Source: Tenacibaculum ovolyticum DSM 18103 (GTDB lineage Bacteria > Bacteroidota > Bacteroidia > Flavobacteriales > Flavobacteriaceae). Taken from it: DNA of 64,000 nucleotides. Positions 44,165-53,442 of the stretch are shown in pieces. The position numbers and the translations under genes were made by a program. The notes under the pieces are model-generated. The model did no database searches, was not told where the DNA came from, and saw only the letters and a program-made list of their open reading frames with translations. Position 1 is the stretch's first letter, and every line of letters begins with the position of its first letter. The stretch is from assembly GCF_000430545.1 (NCBI RefSeq), contig NZ_AUMF01000009.1:124001-188000 (forward strand), read 5' to 3'.

Positions 44165-45976
44165 TTAAAATAGGTTAGATTTTTCTTTAGCATTAATATT
44201 TACCTTTTTAGCACTAAGCATATTTATTTCTTCTTTTAAACTTTGCACATTTATTTTTTCTGCATATTCTGTAGATTCTTTTGATACGATATCAAAAGTA
44301 TTATCTGCAATTTGTTTAATATTATTAGCTTTTTCTTTAATATCTTTAGATGCTGTTTGTAAAATATCGTTACCCGCATTTGAGGTTATATTACGACCTG
44401 CTGTTTCTTTAATGCTTTGCCCTGCATTTACATTAATATTTTTACCTGCAGTAATATTTAAATTCTCTCCTGCATTAATATTAATATCTTTTAAAGCATT
44501 AATGGTTATTGTTTCACCAGCGGTATCTATAAAAATAGAATTTCCTTTTTTATCAGTAATTTTTATACTTTCTGACTTATTGGTATCATTAAATTCTAAA
44601 ATATGGCCGCTTTTAGTAATAATACTTTTATAATTATTATCTGCTTTACCACCAGCTCCGTTATTACCATGAAATAAACTTCCCATTACAAATGGTCGGT
44701 TAGGATTATTGTAACGAAAACCTACCATTACTTGATCGCCTTTTTCGGGTATAAATACGTGCCCTCTATTTTCTGAATGATTATCACTGCTTCCTGCATC
44801 GGGTGTCATTACACGTATCCAACTTGTTTTTTGTTCGTGTTTTTGCCACTGAAATTGTACTTCTACTCGTCCTTTTTGACTCGGATCTTCATTTGAGAGT
44901 ACGGTAGCTATTTGGGTAGCTGCTTCTGGCAAAGCAACTTCTGGCACTGGTAAAATCGCCGTACCTGATGATATTGCCTCAAATTCATTGCCATATTTGC
45001 TTGACCCTGTAGCTGTATGGGTAATTTTGGTGATAATATATTCACCATAATTTTTAACTTCAAAAGCATCAACTCCTCGTTGAGCTCCTGTTACTTTTAT
45101 AATAGTACCTACAGTAAGACCTTGTTTGGTACTGGTAGCACTAAGTACATTTGCGGTTGCTATTTTGCTTCCTTGTTGATTATGTACAAAAGTGTCTATT
45201 TCACTTTTGTTTTCTGCTTTGGTTGCTAAGTATTCTTGTGTATTTATTGAAAATAGTTCTTTTGATACATCAAAGGCATAACTACCTAATTCATTTAACC
45301 CCTCTACTCTTCCTCTTGATTTTGATTCGTCTCTAACATTATGTAACGCATTGTATGAAAAGTTAGCAGCAGTACTTGCTATGGCTTCTATGGCAATATT
45401 AAGAGTATCCATATCGGCTCCATACTCTATTGTAACAGCAGAATCTAAAGATGGCTTTCCAAAAACCAATTGTACCCCATCATAATACAACCATTCGTTG
45501 TATTGTTTAGCTAATCGTTGTATAAACTGAAAATGGTTTTCTTTGTATTGTGCTTGGTAGGTTATTGGAGTTTTAAATGCTGGTTTTATTTTAGCGGTTA
45601 AACCTGCTGCCCTAACAGTATCGTTTACAATTGTATCTAAACTTTTATGCAACCAAGAATGCATGTGTGGCCCGTTTTCTAATAAAATAGTTTTAGAGTA
45701 TCCACTAACAAGTAGCTTACCATCAAAACCATTGTTATGTTGTAGTTTTACATTGGTAATTACACCTAAAAAATCGGTATCGTTAAAGTTTATAACAATC
45801 GATTTACCTAACCATTCTTTTGAGTCGTCTAACGTATAAGAGCCTACAGCTTCTATAGTATCATAATCAACTATTATAGAAAAGGTATGGTGGTTATTTA
45901 TTGTTTGATTAAGGGTTGCTTTTTCAAAATTATATAGCGTTTCTCCGTCTATATTAATCGTTGTTATGGGTTTCAT
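44165..45976 (-). CDS. vgrG: VgrG/TssI spike protein
   Basis: This 603-aa protein has gp27-like domains at residues ~1-340 ('FQFIQRLAKQYNEWLYYDG'), a gp5 OB-fold at ~360-440 ('KGRVEVQFQWQKHEQKTSWI', 'HVFIPEKGDQVMVGFRYNNP'), and a long repeat-rich beta-helix tail ~460-603 with 'INAGENLNITAGKNINVNAG'-type strands. It forms the trimeric puncturing tip on the Hcp/TssD tube and carries the cargo encoded downstream. It is the first gene of a cargo operon reaching 31752; a 378-base gap with the tssD terminator lies upstream. Confidence 0.93.
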   Translation of the reverse strand: MKPITTINIDGETLYNFEKATLNQTINNHHTFSIIVDYDTIEAVGSYTLDDSKEWLGKSIVINFNDTDFLGVITNVKLQHNNGFDGKLLVSGYSKTILLENGPHMHSWLHKSLDTIVNDTVRAAGLTAKIKPAFKTPITYQAQYKENHFQFIQRLAKQYNEWLYYDGVQLVFGKPSLDSAVTIEYGADMDTLNIAIEAIASTAANFSYNALHNVRDESKSRGRVEGLNELGSYAFDVSKELFSINTQEYLATKAENKSEIDTFVHNQQGSKIATANVLSATSTKQGLTVGTIIKVTGAQRGVDAFEVKNYGEYIITKITHTATGSSKYGNEFEAISSGTAILPVPEVALPEAATQIATVLSNEDPSQKGRVEVQFQWQKHEQKTSWIRVMTPDAGSSDNHSENRGHVFIPEKGDQVMVGFRYNNPNRPFVMGSLFHGNNGAGGKADNNYKSIITKSGHILEFNDTNKSESIKITDKKGNSIFIDTAGETITINALKDININAGENLNITAGKNINVNAGQSIKETAGRNITSNAGNDILQTASKDIKEKANNIKQIADNTFDIVSKESTEYAEKINVQSLKEEINMLSAKKVNINAKEKSNLF

Positions 45977-46354
45977 ATACAGTATTTTTTTACGTATAGT
46001 AGTATTAACTACAAATAGTATACTATTTACCTGTATTGATTTATATATTTTTAGTGTAAATTTTAAAAGTAATTTATTACACTAAATCGTATCGAGAGCT
46101 ATTTTAATAACGAAATTTATTATTTTCTTATAATTTTTCACTCATTTCAATTATAAAAACTACTCGAATTGACCAATCCATTTTAAACGCACAACAGGTT
46201 ATTATATACTACTATGATATTCGTATAATCTTAATAAAATTTTCTTTTCTTTCTTTATAAATAGCTACTCTTTAGCAAAAGCGCTACTATAAACAACAAT
46301 ATTTAATAAATAATAAAGAGCAAACTATTAAAGCTTGCTCTTTATAAATTGTAC
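45977..46354. other. intergenic region between tssD and vgrG
   Basis: These 378 bases of AT-rich DNA contain the tssD terminator at 46314-46344 and should hold the promoter of the vgrG cargo operon. On the minus strand a TACTATTTG-like element lies at about 46012-46021, the same variant seen upstream of tmRNA. No gene is visible. Confidence 0.5.
46314..46344 (-). terminator. terminator of tssD
   Basis: TAAAGAGCAA (46314-46323) and TTGCTCTTTA (46335-46344) form a 10-bp stem 11 bases after the tssD stop, followed by T/A-rich DNA on the minus strand. It separates the abundant tube protein from the cargo operon. Confidence 0.75.
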
Positions 46355-46753
46355 TTATGCTACTGGCCAACGATTATCGATAGATGCATTACCAATACTC
46401 ATTTCTTCTGCAGAAATAGTAAAGTTAATAGTCATTGGTACATCTCCGTTTACGTTTAAGTTTTCTTTGTAGTATACTATGTATGCGTTTTTAAACTCAA
46501 CTTCTTTCATTTTTGAATCTTCTTCAGATTTCTTAAAAATGATTTTTCCTTCAATAGCTTTAAATTGGCTATTTAACATCGCTTCGATTACAGATGAATC
46601 TGCTGTAGACTCTATTGTTACATTGATTCTTCCTCCGTAAACATTAGATGCAATTTTACCTTTTTTATCAGTATCTCTACTAAAAGCGTATTCTGTTGCT
46701 AATACGTCAAATTCTTTTCCTCCTAATTCTAGTGATGCTCTAAACGATCCCAT
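46355..46753 (-). CDS. tssD: T6SS tube protein TssD (Hcp-like, Bacteroidetes type)
   Basis: This 132-aa protein matches the Bacteroidetes TssD family: 'MGSFRASLELGGKEFDVLAT' at the start, 'DKKGKIASNVYGGRINVTIE' in the middle, and 'INFTISAEEMSIGNASIDNRW' near the end (here 21 positions, key residues EEM and W). It forms stacked hexameric rings expelled by the sheath. It stands alone between a consensus promoter (46822-46849) and a terminator, which fits a need for high expression. Confidence 0.92.
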   Translation of the reverse strand: MGSFRASLELGGKEFDVLATEYAFSRDTDKKGKIASNVYGGRINVTIESTADSSVIEAMLNSQFKAIEGKIIFKKSEEDSKMKEVEFKNAYIVYYKENLNVNGDVPMTINFTISAEEMSIGNASIDNRWPVA

Positions 46754-46821
46754 AATTTTGTTTTTTAATATTAATTTTTAAATTTCCTTTTTGCTTTATG
46801 CATAGCGTAACTAGTATTATA

Positions 46822-46849
46822 CAAACATAAAACTAACTCTCTACAACAA
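46822..46849 (-). promoter_or_regulatory. consensus promoter of tssD (TTG-N17-TATGTTTG)
   Basis: On the minus strand TTG (46849-46847), 17 bases, then TATGTTTG (46829-46822) fits the Bacteroidetes -33/-7 consensus. Transcription would start near 46816, leaving a leader of about 60 bases before the tssD ATG at 46753. The rest of the 299-base gap (46754-47052) shows no gene. Confidence 0.7.
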
Positions 46850-47052
46850 TAGATAATTTTCTAAACTAAAAAAACAAACGTGCTTTACTGGGAGAAACCC
46901 CACATAGGTATACTTAAAATACAGACTAGATTCGCCTATATTATACAAGTATGACAGTTTATTTTACAAAGAAGAAGAAAATTCTAAATTGTCATTTTGT
47001 TGGTATAAATATACATTTTTTTTTCGTATAAAAACATATATTTATAAAAAAA

Positions 47053-47829
47053 CTATATTTTCCCTTTAAAAAAGGTGAAAATAATTATTACTAGAAATAA
47101 AATATTACAAAGTATTATTTTCTTTAATATATCATTCGTGTAATTAATGCTTTTATTTAAATTTACATCTAATTTTTTCTGAATTATATTTAGTTTAGAT
47201 TGCTGTTGCTTTTGTAAACTATCTGTTACTTTATACAGTCGTGCTATTTCCTTTTTTATATTTTTATTATTCTTATTCTGTTTAGAAAACAAATATGCAA
47301 TGTTTTCTATTTTTTTATTTACATTTTCATTTTCATCATCTTCATTTGAAAGAAATAAATTTCTTATTGCAGTTTGCTTTTTTTCTATACTACTAGCAGC
47401 TATTTCTTTTGTTGTAACTTCATAATCTCTTAGCATATTAACATACAAATAAGTTACAAAACAGAGTACTAGCGTTCCTGTAAAAAAAAATATTTTACTC
47501 CTTATATTTTTTATCTTTTTTTTAGATGGTTTTATATAAAAAGTTTCTTTTTCTGCTGATAAAACTTCCTCTTCTTCCTCTTCTTCATTTTTAACTTTTT
47601 GAGCCAAAAACTCATGCCTATCTAAACTATATTTTTCTAAGTATAATTTAACTTTTCGTTCTCTTACCAACCAACCTAATACTTCTCTTACATAGCGTTC
47701 GGTAATTTCAGGATTATCAATCTTCCATAAAATATCTGAACTAGTTAAGCCAATTGGTTTTTCTCTATCGGCGTTATACATTATTTTTAGTATAACTTCG
47801 TGTATCGGTAAAACTGTAGGTGTACTCAT
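47053..47829 (-). CDS. T6SSiii-associated protein with N-terminal winged helix and two membrane segments
   Basis: This 258-aa protein has an N-terminal winged-helix-like domain (residues ~5-80: 'GLTSSDILWKIDNPEITERY', 'REVLGWLVRERKVKLYLEKY'), an acidic run (EEEEEE near 86), a first TM segment (~112-132, 'TGTLVLCFVTYLYVNML'), a Lys/Asn-rich coiled coil to ~230 and a second TM at the C-terminus ('LCNILFLVIIIFTFF'). I recall DUF5457 proteins at similar places in Bacteroidetes T6SS loci, but this is from memory. It is one base after tssR and ends the structural operon. It could anchor the baseplate to the membrane through a former DNA-binding fold, or act as a membrane-bound regulator. Confidence 0.65.
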   Translation of the reverse strand: MSTPTVLPIHEVILKIMYNADREKPIGLTSSDILWKIDNPEITERYVREVLGWLVRERKVKLYLEKYSLDRHEFLAQKVKNEEEEEEEVLSAEKETFYIKPSKKKIKNIRSKIFFFTGTLVLCFVTYLYVNMLRDYEVTTKEIAASSIEKKQTAIRNLFLSNEDDENENVNKKIENIAYLFSKQNKNNKNIKKEIARLYKVTDSLQKQQQSKLNIIQKKLDVNLNKSINYTNDILKKIILCNILFLVIIIFTFFKGKI

Positions 47830-47830
47830 T

Positions 47831-50233
47831 TTAAAGAATTTGATTGTTTGAAATAAAATAATATTCTTTTTTACTACCGTCTTTATACTTTTTAGCTTTC
47901 TTATTTGATAATATTTCTTCTAACATCGCTATTTTAGCTCTTAGCTCTTTCATTATAGTAGCAAAATCAGCATGTGAGGTTTTTCCTTTTCGCTTTATAT
48001 GTTTGATTTTAGTTTTTAATAAAAACTCACTGTTTACAGGCATTCCAGTTTTTATATAAACTAAATCTGCCATGTAATTTCTTCTTCTTAAGATTTTAAC
48101 GAATAGGTTTTTATTAATAAGTCTACTGTTTTTTCTGTATATACGATATAATCGTTTTCTATCTTTTCTCTTTACTTTCTTAGAGTATAATGGTATTAAC
48201 GATTTATACCCATCTATAACTAGTTCTAACTCTTCTTTACTAAGTAAATAACCTAATACAGCATTTGGGTTGTCTTTTTGTGTATATTTTTTGTTCTTAT
48301 AATATTTTTCAAACATATAATTTCTTGGCAACATCCCTAAATTATTAGCATAGGTACTGTCGCTTAAAATCATTTCTTTTATTTTACTCTCTGATTTACT
48401 TCTAAGAAATCCTAATCTTTTAGCATGATACTCTAAAGACCCTGTAAATACAGTATTAAAATGTATTGTTTTACTTAATACTGAATCGAGTGTTTTATCA
48501 AAAGACGTTGCCGATAATATCTTATTTATTTTAGGGAATGTAATTCCTCCTTGATAAGTACTATTAGCGGGTGCATCGTATAAATAAATATTATCTACAG
48601 CTGGTATGTTTGTAAATGTGTTTTTATTTTTAATCAAATCATTTTCCACTATAAAAGACCTAATAAAGCTAGCATGACTAGTACTTACTTTACTTAAAAT
48701 ATCTTTTGCTTGTAAAATGTAATCTTGGTGCTGATCATCAACCTTATTCTCTAATTGGTAAAAAATAATTCTAGATGATGTTTCTCCTAATTTTTTAGTA
48801 ATTTCTTTAATGTTAGGTGGTGTAAAAAAGCGTTTTTCACCAGACACCATTATAATATTATTTGTAAAACTTCTCGCTGGTAAATCTCTAATAGCATACT
48901 CAAAACATTGCGCTATACCTCCTGTATTCACTTCAGTAACGGCTTCATTATTTACATCTAAAAATATATTTTGAAGATAATCCATCCACAACGAAAAAGA
49001 TTTTGTTTTCGGTAGGGCGTAAAATTTACCACAGCCGTATGAACTTGCACTAAAGCTAAATTCGTATCCTTTATATTTTTCTTCTGAAGAAATTAACATC
49101 CATATTTTTTGTAACGAACTCATTAATAAGAGTTGTTTTATCTTTAAATCTTTTCCACAGTCAAAGACAAAATGAAAATTAACTTTTTTATTATCCTCTT
49201 TAATGTCTTTTAATTTCCTTATTAAAACATCTCTTCCATCTACATTTATCAGTTTATTATCGCTATGATTCCAAACATTTAAAGGTACAGTAGCCCATAC
49301 AGAGTCCGTTGGTTGTTTCGATCTTTTATGATGTGCAGATACATCATATATAAATGCGTCTCCTATTTCACTTTTACTTATATGCTCATTATCTGTTTTC
49401 GTTTTTCCTAAAAAAGATAATGAATCTACTTTATTTATAGCATATACTTGTTGTTGGCCTATTTTTTTTAATAAAAAAGATGGAATCCACCCCATGGTTC
49501 TAGCCGTAGAGTCTTTTAACTGAAGAGTTGCTAAATTAGAAACCAATACTGCTTTTTTATCAACACTGTGTTTATACAAAAAAACAAATTGATTTAGCAT
49601 TAACTTTTTAACACTCTTCTCTTTAAATAAAGGATCTTTAAATAGATGTACGGTATCTTTTTCAACAAATTTATCACTATTATACAAGGCCTTAACATCA
49701 TGTACTCCTACAACATAACGTAACGGTTTGTAATTGCACCTACTTAGTTTTGAGTGTGCGTAATGTATTACATTGTTTTTATGAATCCAACCTACATATT
49801 TTGCGCTTTTACCGTCTTTAAAACTATATTTATCACCAAATATAAAAGAAAACATTCCTTTTGGCTTACCAAGTATTTCTGGGGCTGCTGTTGCGACTTT
49901 TAAATGATCGTTTTTTTGACCTAAAACATAATATGGAGTTAAAAAATCTTGATTCTCTCCTGACTCTTGTGAATATGGATCTAAATAAACAAGGTTTTCT
50001 GACCTATCTGAAAATACTTTATAAACATTTTCATCTATATACTGTCTTCCTGTTTTTCCTTTTACTTTTTCAAAGTTATAGCTATTTTTTATTCTCTTTT
50101 TAACAGTCGTGTAATTCTTAACTTGCCCAAAAATAGGAGTTACAACACCAGATAAGACACTTAAAAAAATCCCTAATAAGCATATCGTAAGAGTATTAAA
50201 CTGCTTCTTTTTCTTGTACATTAAATGCATCAT
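47831..50233 (-). CDS. tssR: T6SSiii envelope protein TssR
   Basis: This 800-aa protein has an N-terminal hydrophobic segment at about residues 12-35 ('NTLTICLLGIFLSVLSGVVT') that is a signal or anchor. The following part has SH3-like beta modules ('VYLDPYSQESG', 'YVGWIHKNNVIHYAH'). A von Willebrand A-like domain is at ~340-510 ('KVNFHFVFDCGKDLKIKQLL', 'NNIIMVSGEKRFF'). The rest is helical and ends with a Lys-rich tail. Size and position fit TssR, one of the T6SSiii-only components. Its start overlaps the tssP-like stop by four bases. It probably works in the periplasm as part of the trans-envelope complex. Confidence 0.82.
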   Translation of the reverse strand: MMHLMYKKKKQFNTLTICLLGIFLSVLSGVVTPIFGQVKNYTTVKKRIKNSYNFEKVKGKTGRQYIDENVYKVFSDRSENLVYLDPYSQESGENQDFLTPYYVLGQKNDHLKVATAAPEILGKPKGMFSFIFGDKYSFKDGKSAKYVGWIHKNNVIHYAHSKLSRCNYKPLRYVVGVHDVKALYNSDKFVEKDTVHLFKDPLFKEKSVKKLMLNQFVFLYKHSVDKKAVLVSNLATLQLKDSTARTMGWIPSFLLKKIGQQQVYAINKVDSLSFLGKTKTDNEHISKSEIGDAFIYDVSAHHKRSKQPTDSVWATVPLNVWNHSDNKLINVDGRDVLIRKLKDIKEDNKKVNFHFVFDCGKDLKIKQLLLMSSLQKIWMLISSEEKYKGYEFSFSASSYGCGKFYALPKTKSFSLWMDYLQNIFLDVNNEAVTEVNTGGIAQCFEYAIRDLPARSFTNNIIMVSGEKRFFTPPNIKEITKKLGETSSRIIFYQLENKVDDQHQDYILQAKDILSKVSTSHASFIRSFIVENDLIKNKNTFTNIPAVDNIYLYDAPANSTYQGGITFPKINKILSATSFDKTLDSVLSKTIHFNTVFTGSLEYHAKRLGFLRSKSESKIKEMILSDSTYANNLGMLPRNYMFEKYYKNKKYTQKDNPNAVLGYLLSKEELELVIDGYKSLIPLYSKKVKRKDRKRLYRIYRKNSRLINKNLFVKILRRRNYMADLVYIKTGMPVNSEFLLKTKIKHIKRKGKTSHADFATIMKELRAKIAMLEEILSNKKAKKYKDGSKKEYYFISNNQIL

Positions 50234-51171
50234 TGATTAATTATGCTTTGTGTTACTTGTATTTTTTTTACGCAATTAAAAGTATCTATCGCTACTTCAT
50301 TAATAATTACGGTCTTTTTACCTTTACCTTCTAAATAGTGTAACCCTTGGCAATAACTATATAAATCATTGTATCTAGCTCCGTTAATCACTATAATCAC
50401 CTCATCTCCTTGGTTACAAGTATACCTATTTTCTATATGTTTTAAACTTTTATAATAATCTCGTTTATTACTTATAGAGGCATCTGCTATCGTTTGCAAT
50501 CTTCTTTTAATATCTTCTTGTGCCATAGATAAAGAATCTAAATGTTCAGATTCTTCAATTGCTTCAAATAATGGCAAAATTTGAATTAAATGGCTAACAG
50601 GGTATTTTGTAGTGTTTGTTTTTAGCTTTACATTATATATCCCTGGCTTTTTATAAACATAAATTACCTGACCTTTATAAGCATCTACCGTACCTGTTTC
50701 ACCAAATTCCCAATACCAAGATTTTACACCTGGACTATACGATGAAAACACAAGTTCTTCTCCTACATATCCAACATCTACACCATGAATTACAGGAAGA
50801 GAATCTATTGCTTTTTCCTTTTTTAACGATATTACTTCTATAAATTTAGACATTTTAAATTTAGAGTCTACCTCTAGCGTTATACGGTACTTTCCTTTTT
50901 TATTGTAGATATAATTAACATCATGTGATCGCATTATTGTATCACCGTTACCCATATGCCATACCATATCTCTATTCTTAAAATCTAAACTATCATTTAC
51001 TGAAAAGTTTAATTTTTCCTTTACCTCGTAGTGATAATTTCCATTAGAGTCATATATCGAAAAATCTATTGTATCAATGGCTGATTTATTTGGTAACAAT
51101 ACCGCTATAATTAATGTTATGATTACAGCAAGTGCAAGTATTATTAATATGATTTTTTTATTAAACCTCAT
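50230..51171 (-). CDS. PKD-domain membrane protein, probable TssP
   Basis: This 313-aa protein has one TM segment at residues ~6-26 ('IILIILALAVIITLIIAVLL'). Two PKD-like beta-sandwiches follow in the periplasm: 'MVWHMGNGDTIMRSHDVNYI', then KKGKYRITLEV, and 'SWYWEFGETGTVDAYKGQVI', then KKPGIYNVKLKT. The C-terminal part is helical with 'ALDSLSMAQE'-like segments and two Cys residues. In Bacteroidetes T6SSiii clusters a PKD-like single-TM protein sits between tssO and tssR; the name TssP is therefore likely but not certain. Confidence 0.7.
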   Translation of the reverse strand: MRFNKKIILIILALAVIITLIIAVLLPNKSAIDTIDFSIYDSNGNYHYEVKEKLNFSVNDSLDFKNRDMVWHMGNGDTIMRSHDVNYIYNKKGKYRITLEVDSKFKMSKFIEVISLKKEKAIDSLPVIHGVDVGYVGEELVFSSYSPGVKSWYWEFGETGTVDAYKGQVIYVYKKPGIYNVKLKTNTTKYPVSHLIQILPLFEAIEESEHLDSLSMAQEDIKRRLQTIADASISNKRDYYKSLKHIENRYTCNQGDEVIIVINGARYNDLYSYCQGLHYLEGKGKKTVIINEVAIDTFNCVKKIQVTQSIINQ

Positions 51172-51177
51172 TTTATT

Positions 51178-51633
51178 TTAAATATTAGCCTTACATTCAT
51201 TAAGGTTATCCATTATAATTTTTTTGTTCTTTTTCATAGAACTATACTCTTCTCGTGTATCAAAATATATTTGCAAAATATTAGCTGATTGAATTCCAAA
51301 AAAGTATTTTGAATTCATTTTATTTTCTTTATACACAGATCTAACTTCAAATATTTTTTTATTTATTTCATCTTTTTTTTGTATCTGATGTATGTCAAAT
51401 TTCATTACTTTTAATTCTTCATTAATCTTTTTTACTTTTTCGGTATATTCATTTTGCTTTTGTATAATTTTTTCATAATTACCTATTGTTTTTAATAACT
51501 CACCATTATTAACCGCAGGTATTTTCATTATAAATTTTGTTTGCAAAATATATAATAGAATAATTGACAAAGTAAATAGTAATATAAATTTTATCCTTCT
51601 CCAAAAAGATTCATCTAATGCATCTGTTTTCAT
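51178..51633 (-). CDS. second TssO-like single-TM coiled-coil protein
   Basis: This 151-aa protein has one TM segment at ~13-31 ('FILLFTLSIILLYILQTKF') and a coiled-coil periplasmic domain ('KIIQKQNEYTEKVKKINEEL') to the end. Size, topology and order are those of TssO, like the gene just upstream. Bacteroidetes clusters often carry two such small proteins. The two may form a hetero-oligomer in the envelope complex. Confidence 0.65.
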   Translation of the reverse strand: MKTDALDESFWRRIKFILLFTLSIILLYILQTKFIMKIPAVNNGELLKTIGNYEKIIQKQNEYTEKVKKINEELKVMKFDIHQIQKKDEINKKIFEVRSVYKENKMNSKYFFGIQSANILQIYFDTREEYSSMKKNKKIIMDNLNECKANI

Positions 51634-51685
51634 ATTTCTTATGTAATTTTCTCACACTAAAACTAGTACGTAATTCGTTTGGTTT

Positions 51686-52183
51686 TTATTTTTTTGACTT
51701 ACCACCTTCTGACCTATATTTCTCTCTACATTTCTCTAATAACTCTTTATTGTATAAGTATTCTTCAGATTCATTTTCATAATCATCTACCACTTCCTGA
51801 ATCTCTTTTATTTGTCTTAGTAATTCTGTATATAATTGAAACTGATATTCTATATCTGATGTTGTATTCTTTATTTCATTTTCAACATCAGTTCTCATAT
51901 TAGATATTAAACCTTGAAATTGTTTATGCTCCCCCAGTGTTCTTTTTTTATTCTTCAATCGATACAAATACTTCGTCATTTCATCTATTTTAAAAGATAT
52001 AAATGCTTGCTTTTCGAAAATATCATTATACTCTGAATGTTTTTTTTCTAAAACATTTATTCCCTTTTCCCCAGTATATATAGCAAATAGACTACTACAA
52101 AACAGCAGTGTAAGTGTTATTGAGAAAACTAACAAAAATCGCAATTGAGAAGCTCTTCTTTTTTTATAATTTAAAGGTTTCAC
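51686..52183 (-). CDS. tssO: T6SSiii transmembrane protein TssO
   Basis: This 165-aa protein starts with GTG at 52183; the first in-frame residues 'MKPLNYKKRRASQLRFLLVF' are conserved-looking, with basic residues before the TM segment (~16-36). The remaining 125 residues are a long coiled coil with 'LKNKKRTLGEHKQFQGLISN'. It belongs to the TssO type, a T6SSiii-only envelope component that replaces TssJLM functions together with TssN, TssP, TssQ and TssR. It is followed by a second similar gene 52 bases on. Confidence 0.75.
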   Translation of the reverse strand: MKPLNYKKRRASQLRFLLVFSITLTLLFCSSLFAIYTGEKGINVLEKKHSEYNDIFEKQAFISFKIDEMTKYLYRLKNKKRTLGEHKQFQGLISNMRTDVENEIKNTTSDIEYQFQLYTELLRQIKEIQEVVDDYENESEEYLYNKELLEKCREKYRSEGGKSKK

Positions 52184-52240
52184 GCGTTTATAATTTTTTA
52201 AACATTAGTAGATATTAGTCTGTTTTTAGATACATTAAAA

Positions 52241-53392
52241 CTAATCTATTATAGACCAAGATTTGTTTTGAGGTTTCGTTTTAATACTCATACTCTCTTC
52301 ACTAATTACAATATTATCTTTTCGTTGTCCTATATATTCTAAGTCACTTAATCTTTTCCATAATCGATCCATAATAGCCATAAAATAATCTACTTTATCT
52401 AACGTATCGTTTATTTCTTGATGATTATAATTCATATCGATTACGTTTCCTAATGTAGTTTCGAAAACTGAAGGTTTTATATCAATCCATTCATAGTAGT
52501 ATTGCAGTAATTTTTCTTTTTCAGTTTCTTCCATAATGGTTAACTCATTTGACAAATAGTTCGCCAAAATAGATATTTTCTGAGCAATGTATACTGGTGG
52601 TTGTTCTTCTCCTATTTGATTAAATTCAAAAGTATGTTGACCAACAAAATCCATTACTTTACTCGTTAACAAAAATGTATTACGTACTAATGTATTACTC
52701 TGTTGTTTATCTCTATTTTTTTTGTTAATAATTACAGAGTAATTACGTAGTCTTACTAAAACTTGCCCTATATTTTTATAGAACTCGTGTAATGGTTTAT
52801 AATATGCTATTCTAGATACAGCAGGTGTATAATCTTTATCTACAACAAAATTTCCGTTTCGCCAATACACTTTATTTGCTAGAAAAAAACTTGCATCCAT
52901 AAAGCCATTATTAAATTGGTTTTTAGGTATTATTTTAAGTCCCACTTTTGGTAATACATATGGATGATGTAAAGGAATTACTTCTGGATCAGGTTCTCCT
53001 ACAGGTAAAAGCTCAAACGGATTTACAGTTACCATAACATAAAACTCTAAATTACTATTAGTATCTATATCTTTAGATTCTATTTTTGCTGTAGGTACAT
53101 CACCTCCATACATTTCTTTAGAAAAAGCTATTTTATATCCTGCCTTCGTAATAGCACTACAACCATGCAAAGCCAAAACTAATCGTTCTTCTGTAAGTGT
53201 ATTAATCTCTATTTCTAGTGCAGGAAATTTTTCTTTTCCTGTTTCTAACAAACCATAATCATAACTATGCATTCTAGTTTTTACACTATCATTGATTGTG
53301 TTTATTGTATTAAAATAATTTTCAATAAAATGATCTTTGGTTAGCTTTACACCGTCTGTCCAATTGACTGGGAAATATTCTTTATTTTTCAT
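52241..53392 (-). CDS. tssK: T6SS baseplate protein TssK
   Basis: This 383-aa cytoplasmic protein begins with the TssK entry motif 'YFPVNWTDGVKLTKDHFIEN'. The middle has 'LPVGEPDPEVIPLHHPYVLP', the usual substrate-like beta domain, and the C-terminal part is helical ('IMDRLWKRLSDLEYIGQRKD'). TssK links the baseplate wedge (TssE/F/G) to the membrane complex; in T6SSiii the partner is TssN rather than TssL. It lies between the tssN and tssO genes as in other Bacteroidetes. Confidence 0.85.
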   Translation of the reverse strand: MKNKEYFPVNWTDGVKLTKDHFIENYFNTINTINDSVKTRMHSYDYGLLETGKEKFPALEIEINTLTEERLVLALHGCSAITKAGYKIAFSKEMYGGDVPTAKIESKDIDTNSNLEFYVMVTVNPFELLPVGEPDPEVIPLHHPYVLPKVGLKIIPKNQFNNGFMDASFFLANKVYWRNGNFVVDKDYTPAVSRIAYYKPLHEFYKNIGQVLVRLRNYSVIINKKNRDKQQSNTLVRNTFLLTSKVMDFVGQHTFEFNQIGEEQPPVYIAQKISILANYLSNELTIMEETEKEKLLQYYYEWIDIKPSVFETTLGNVIDMNYNHQEINDTLDKVDYFMAIMDRLWKRLSDLEYIGQRKDNIVISEESMSIKTKPQNKSWSIID

Positions 53393-53442
53393 CTGCTTAT
53401 TTTTTAACTCTGATATATATTTATATCGTTATATATCTCGTA

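Noticed and set aside
44200..44560. Repeated short DNA motifs in the 3' part of vgrG resembling a repeat array
   Set aside because: They are codons of the beta-helix strands (ITAGKNI.., NAG..) with unequal spacing and no spacers; not a CRISPR array.
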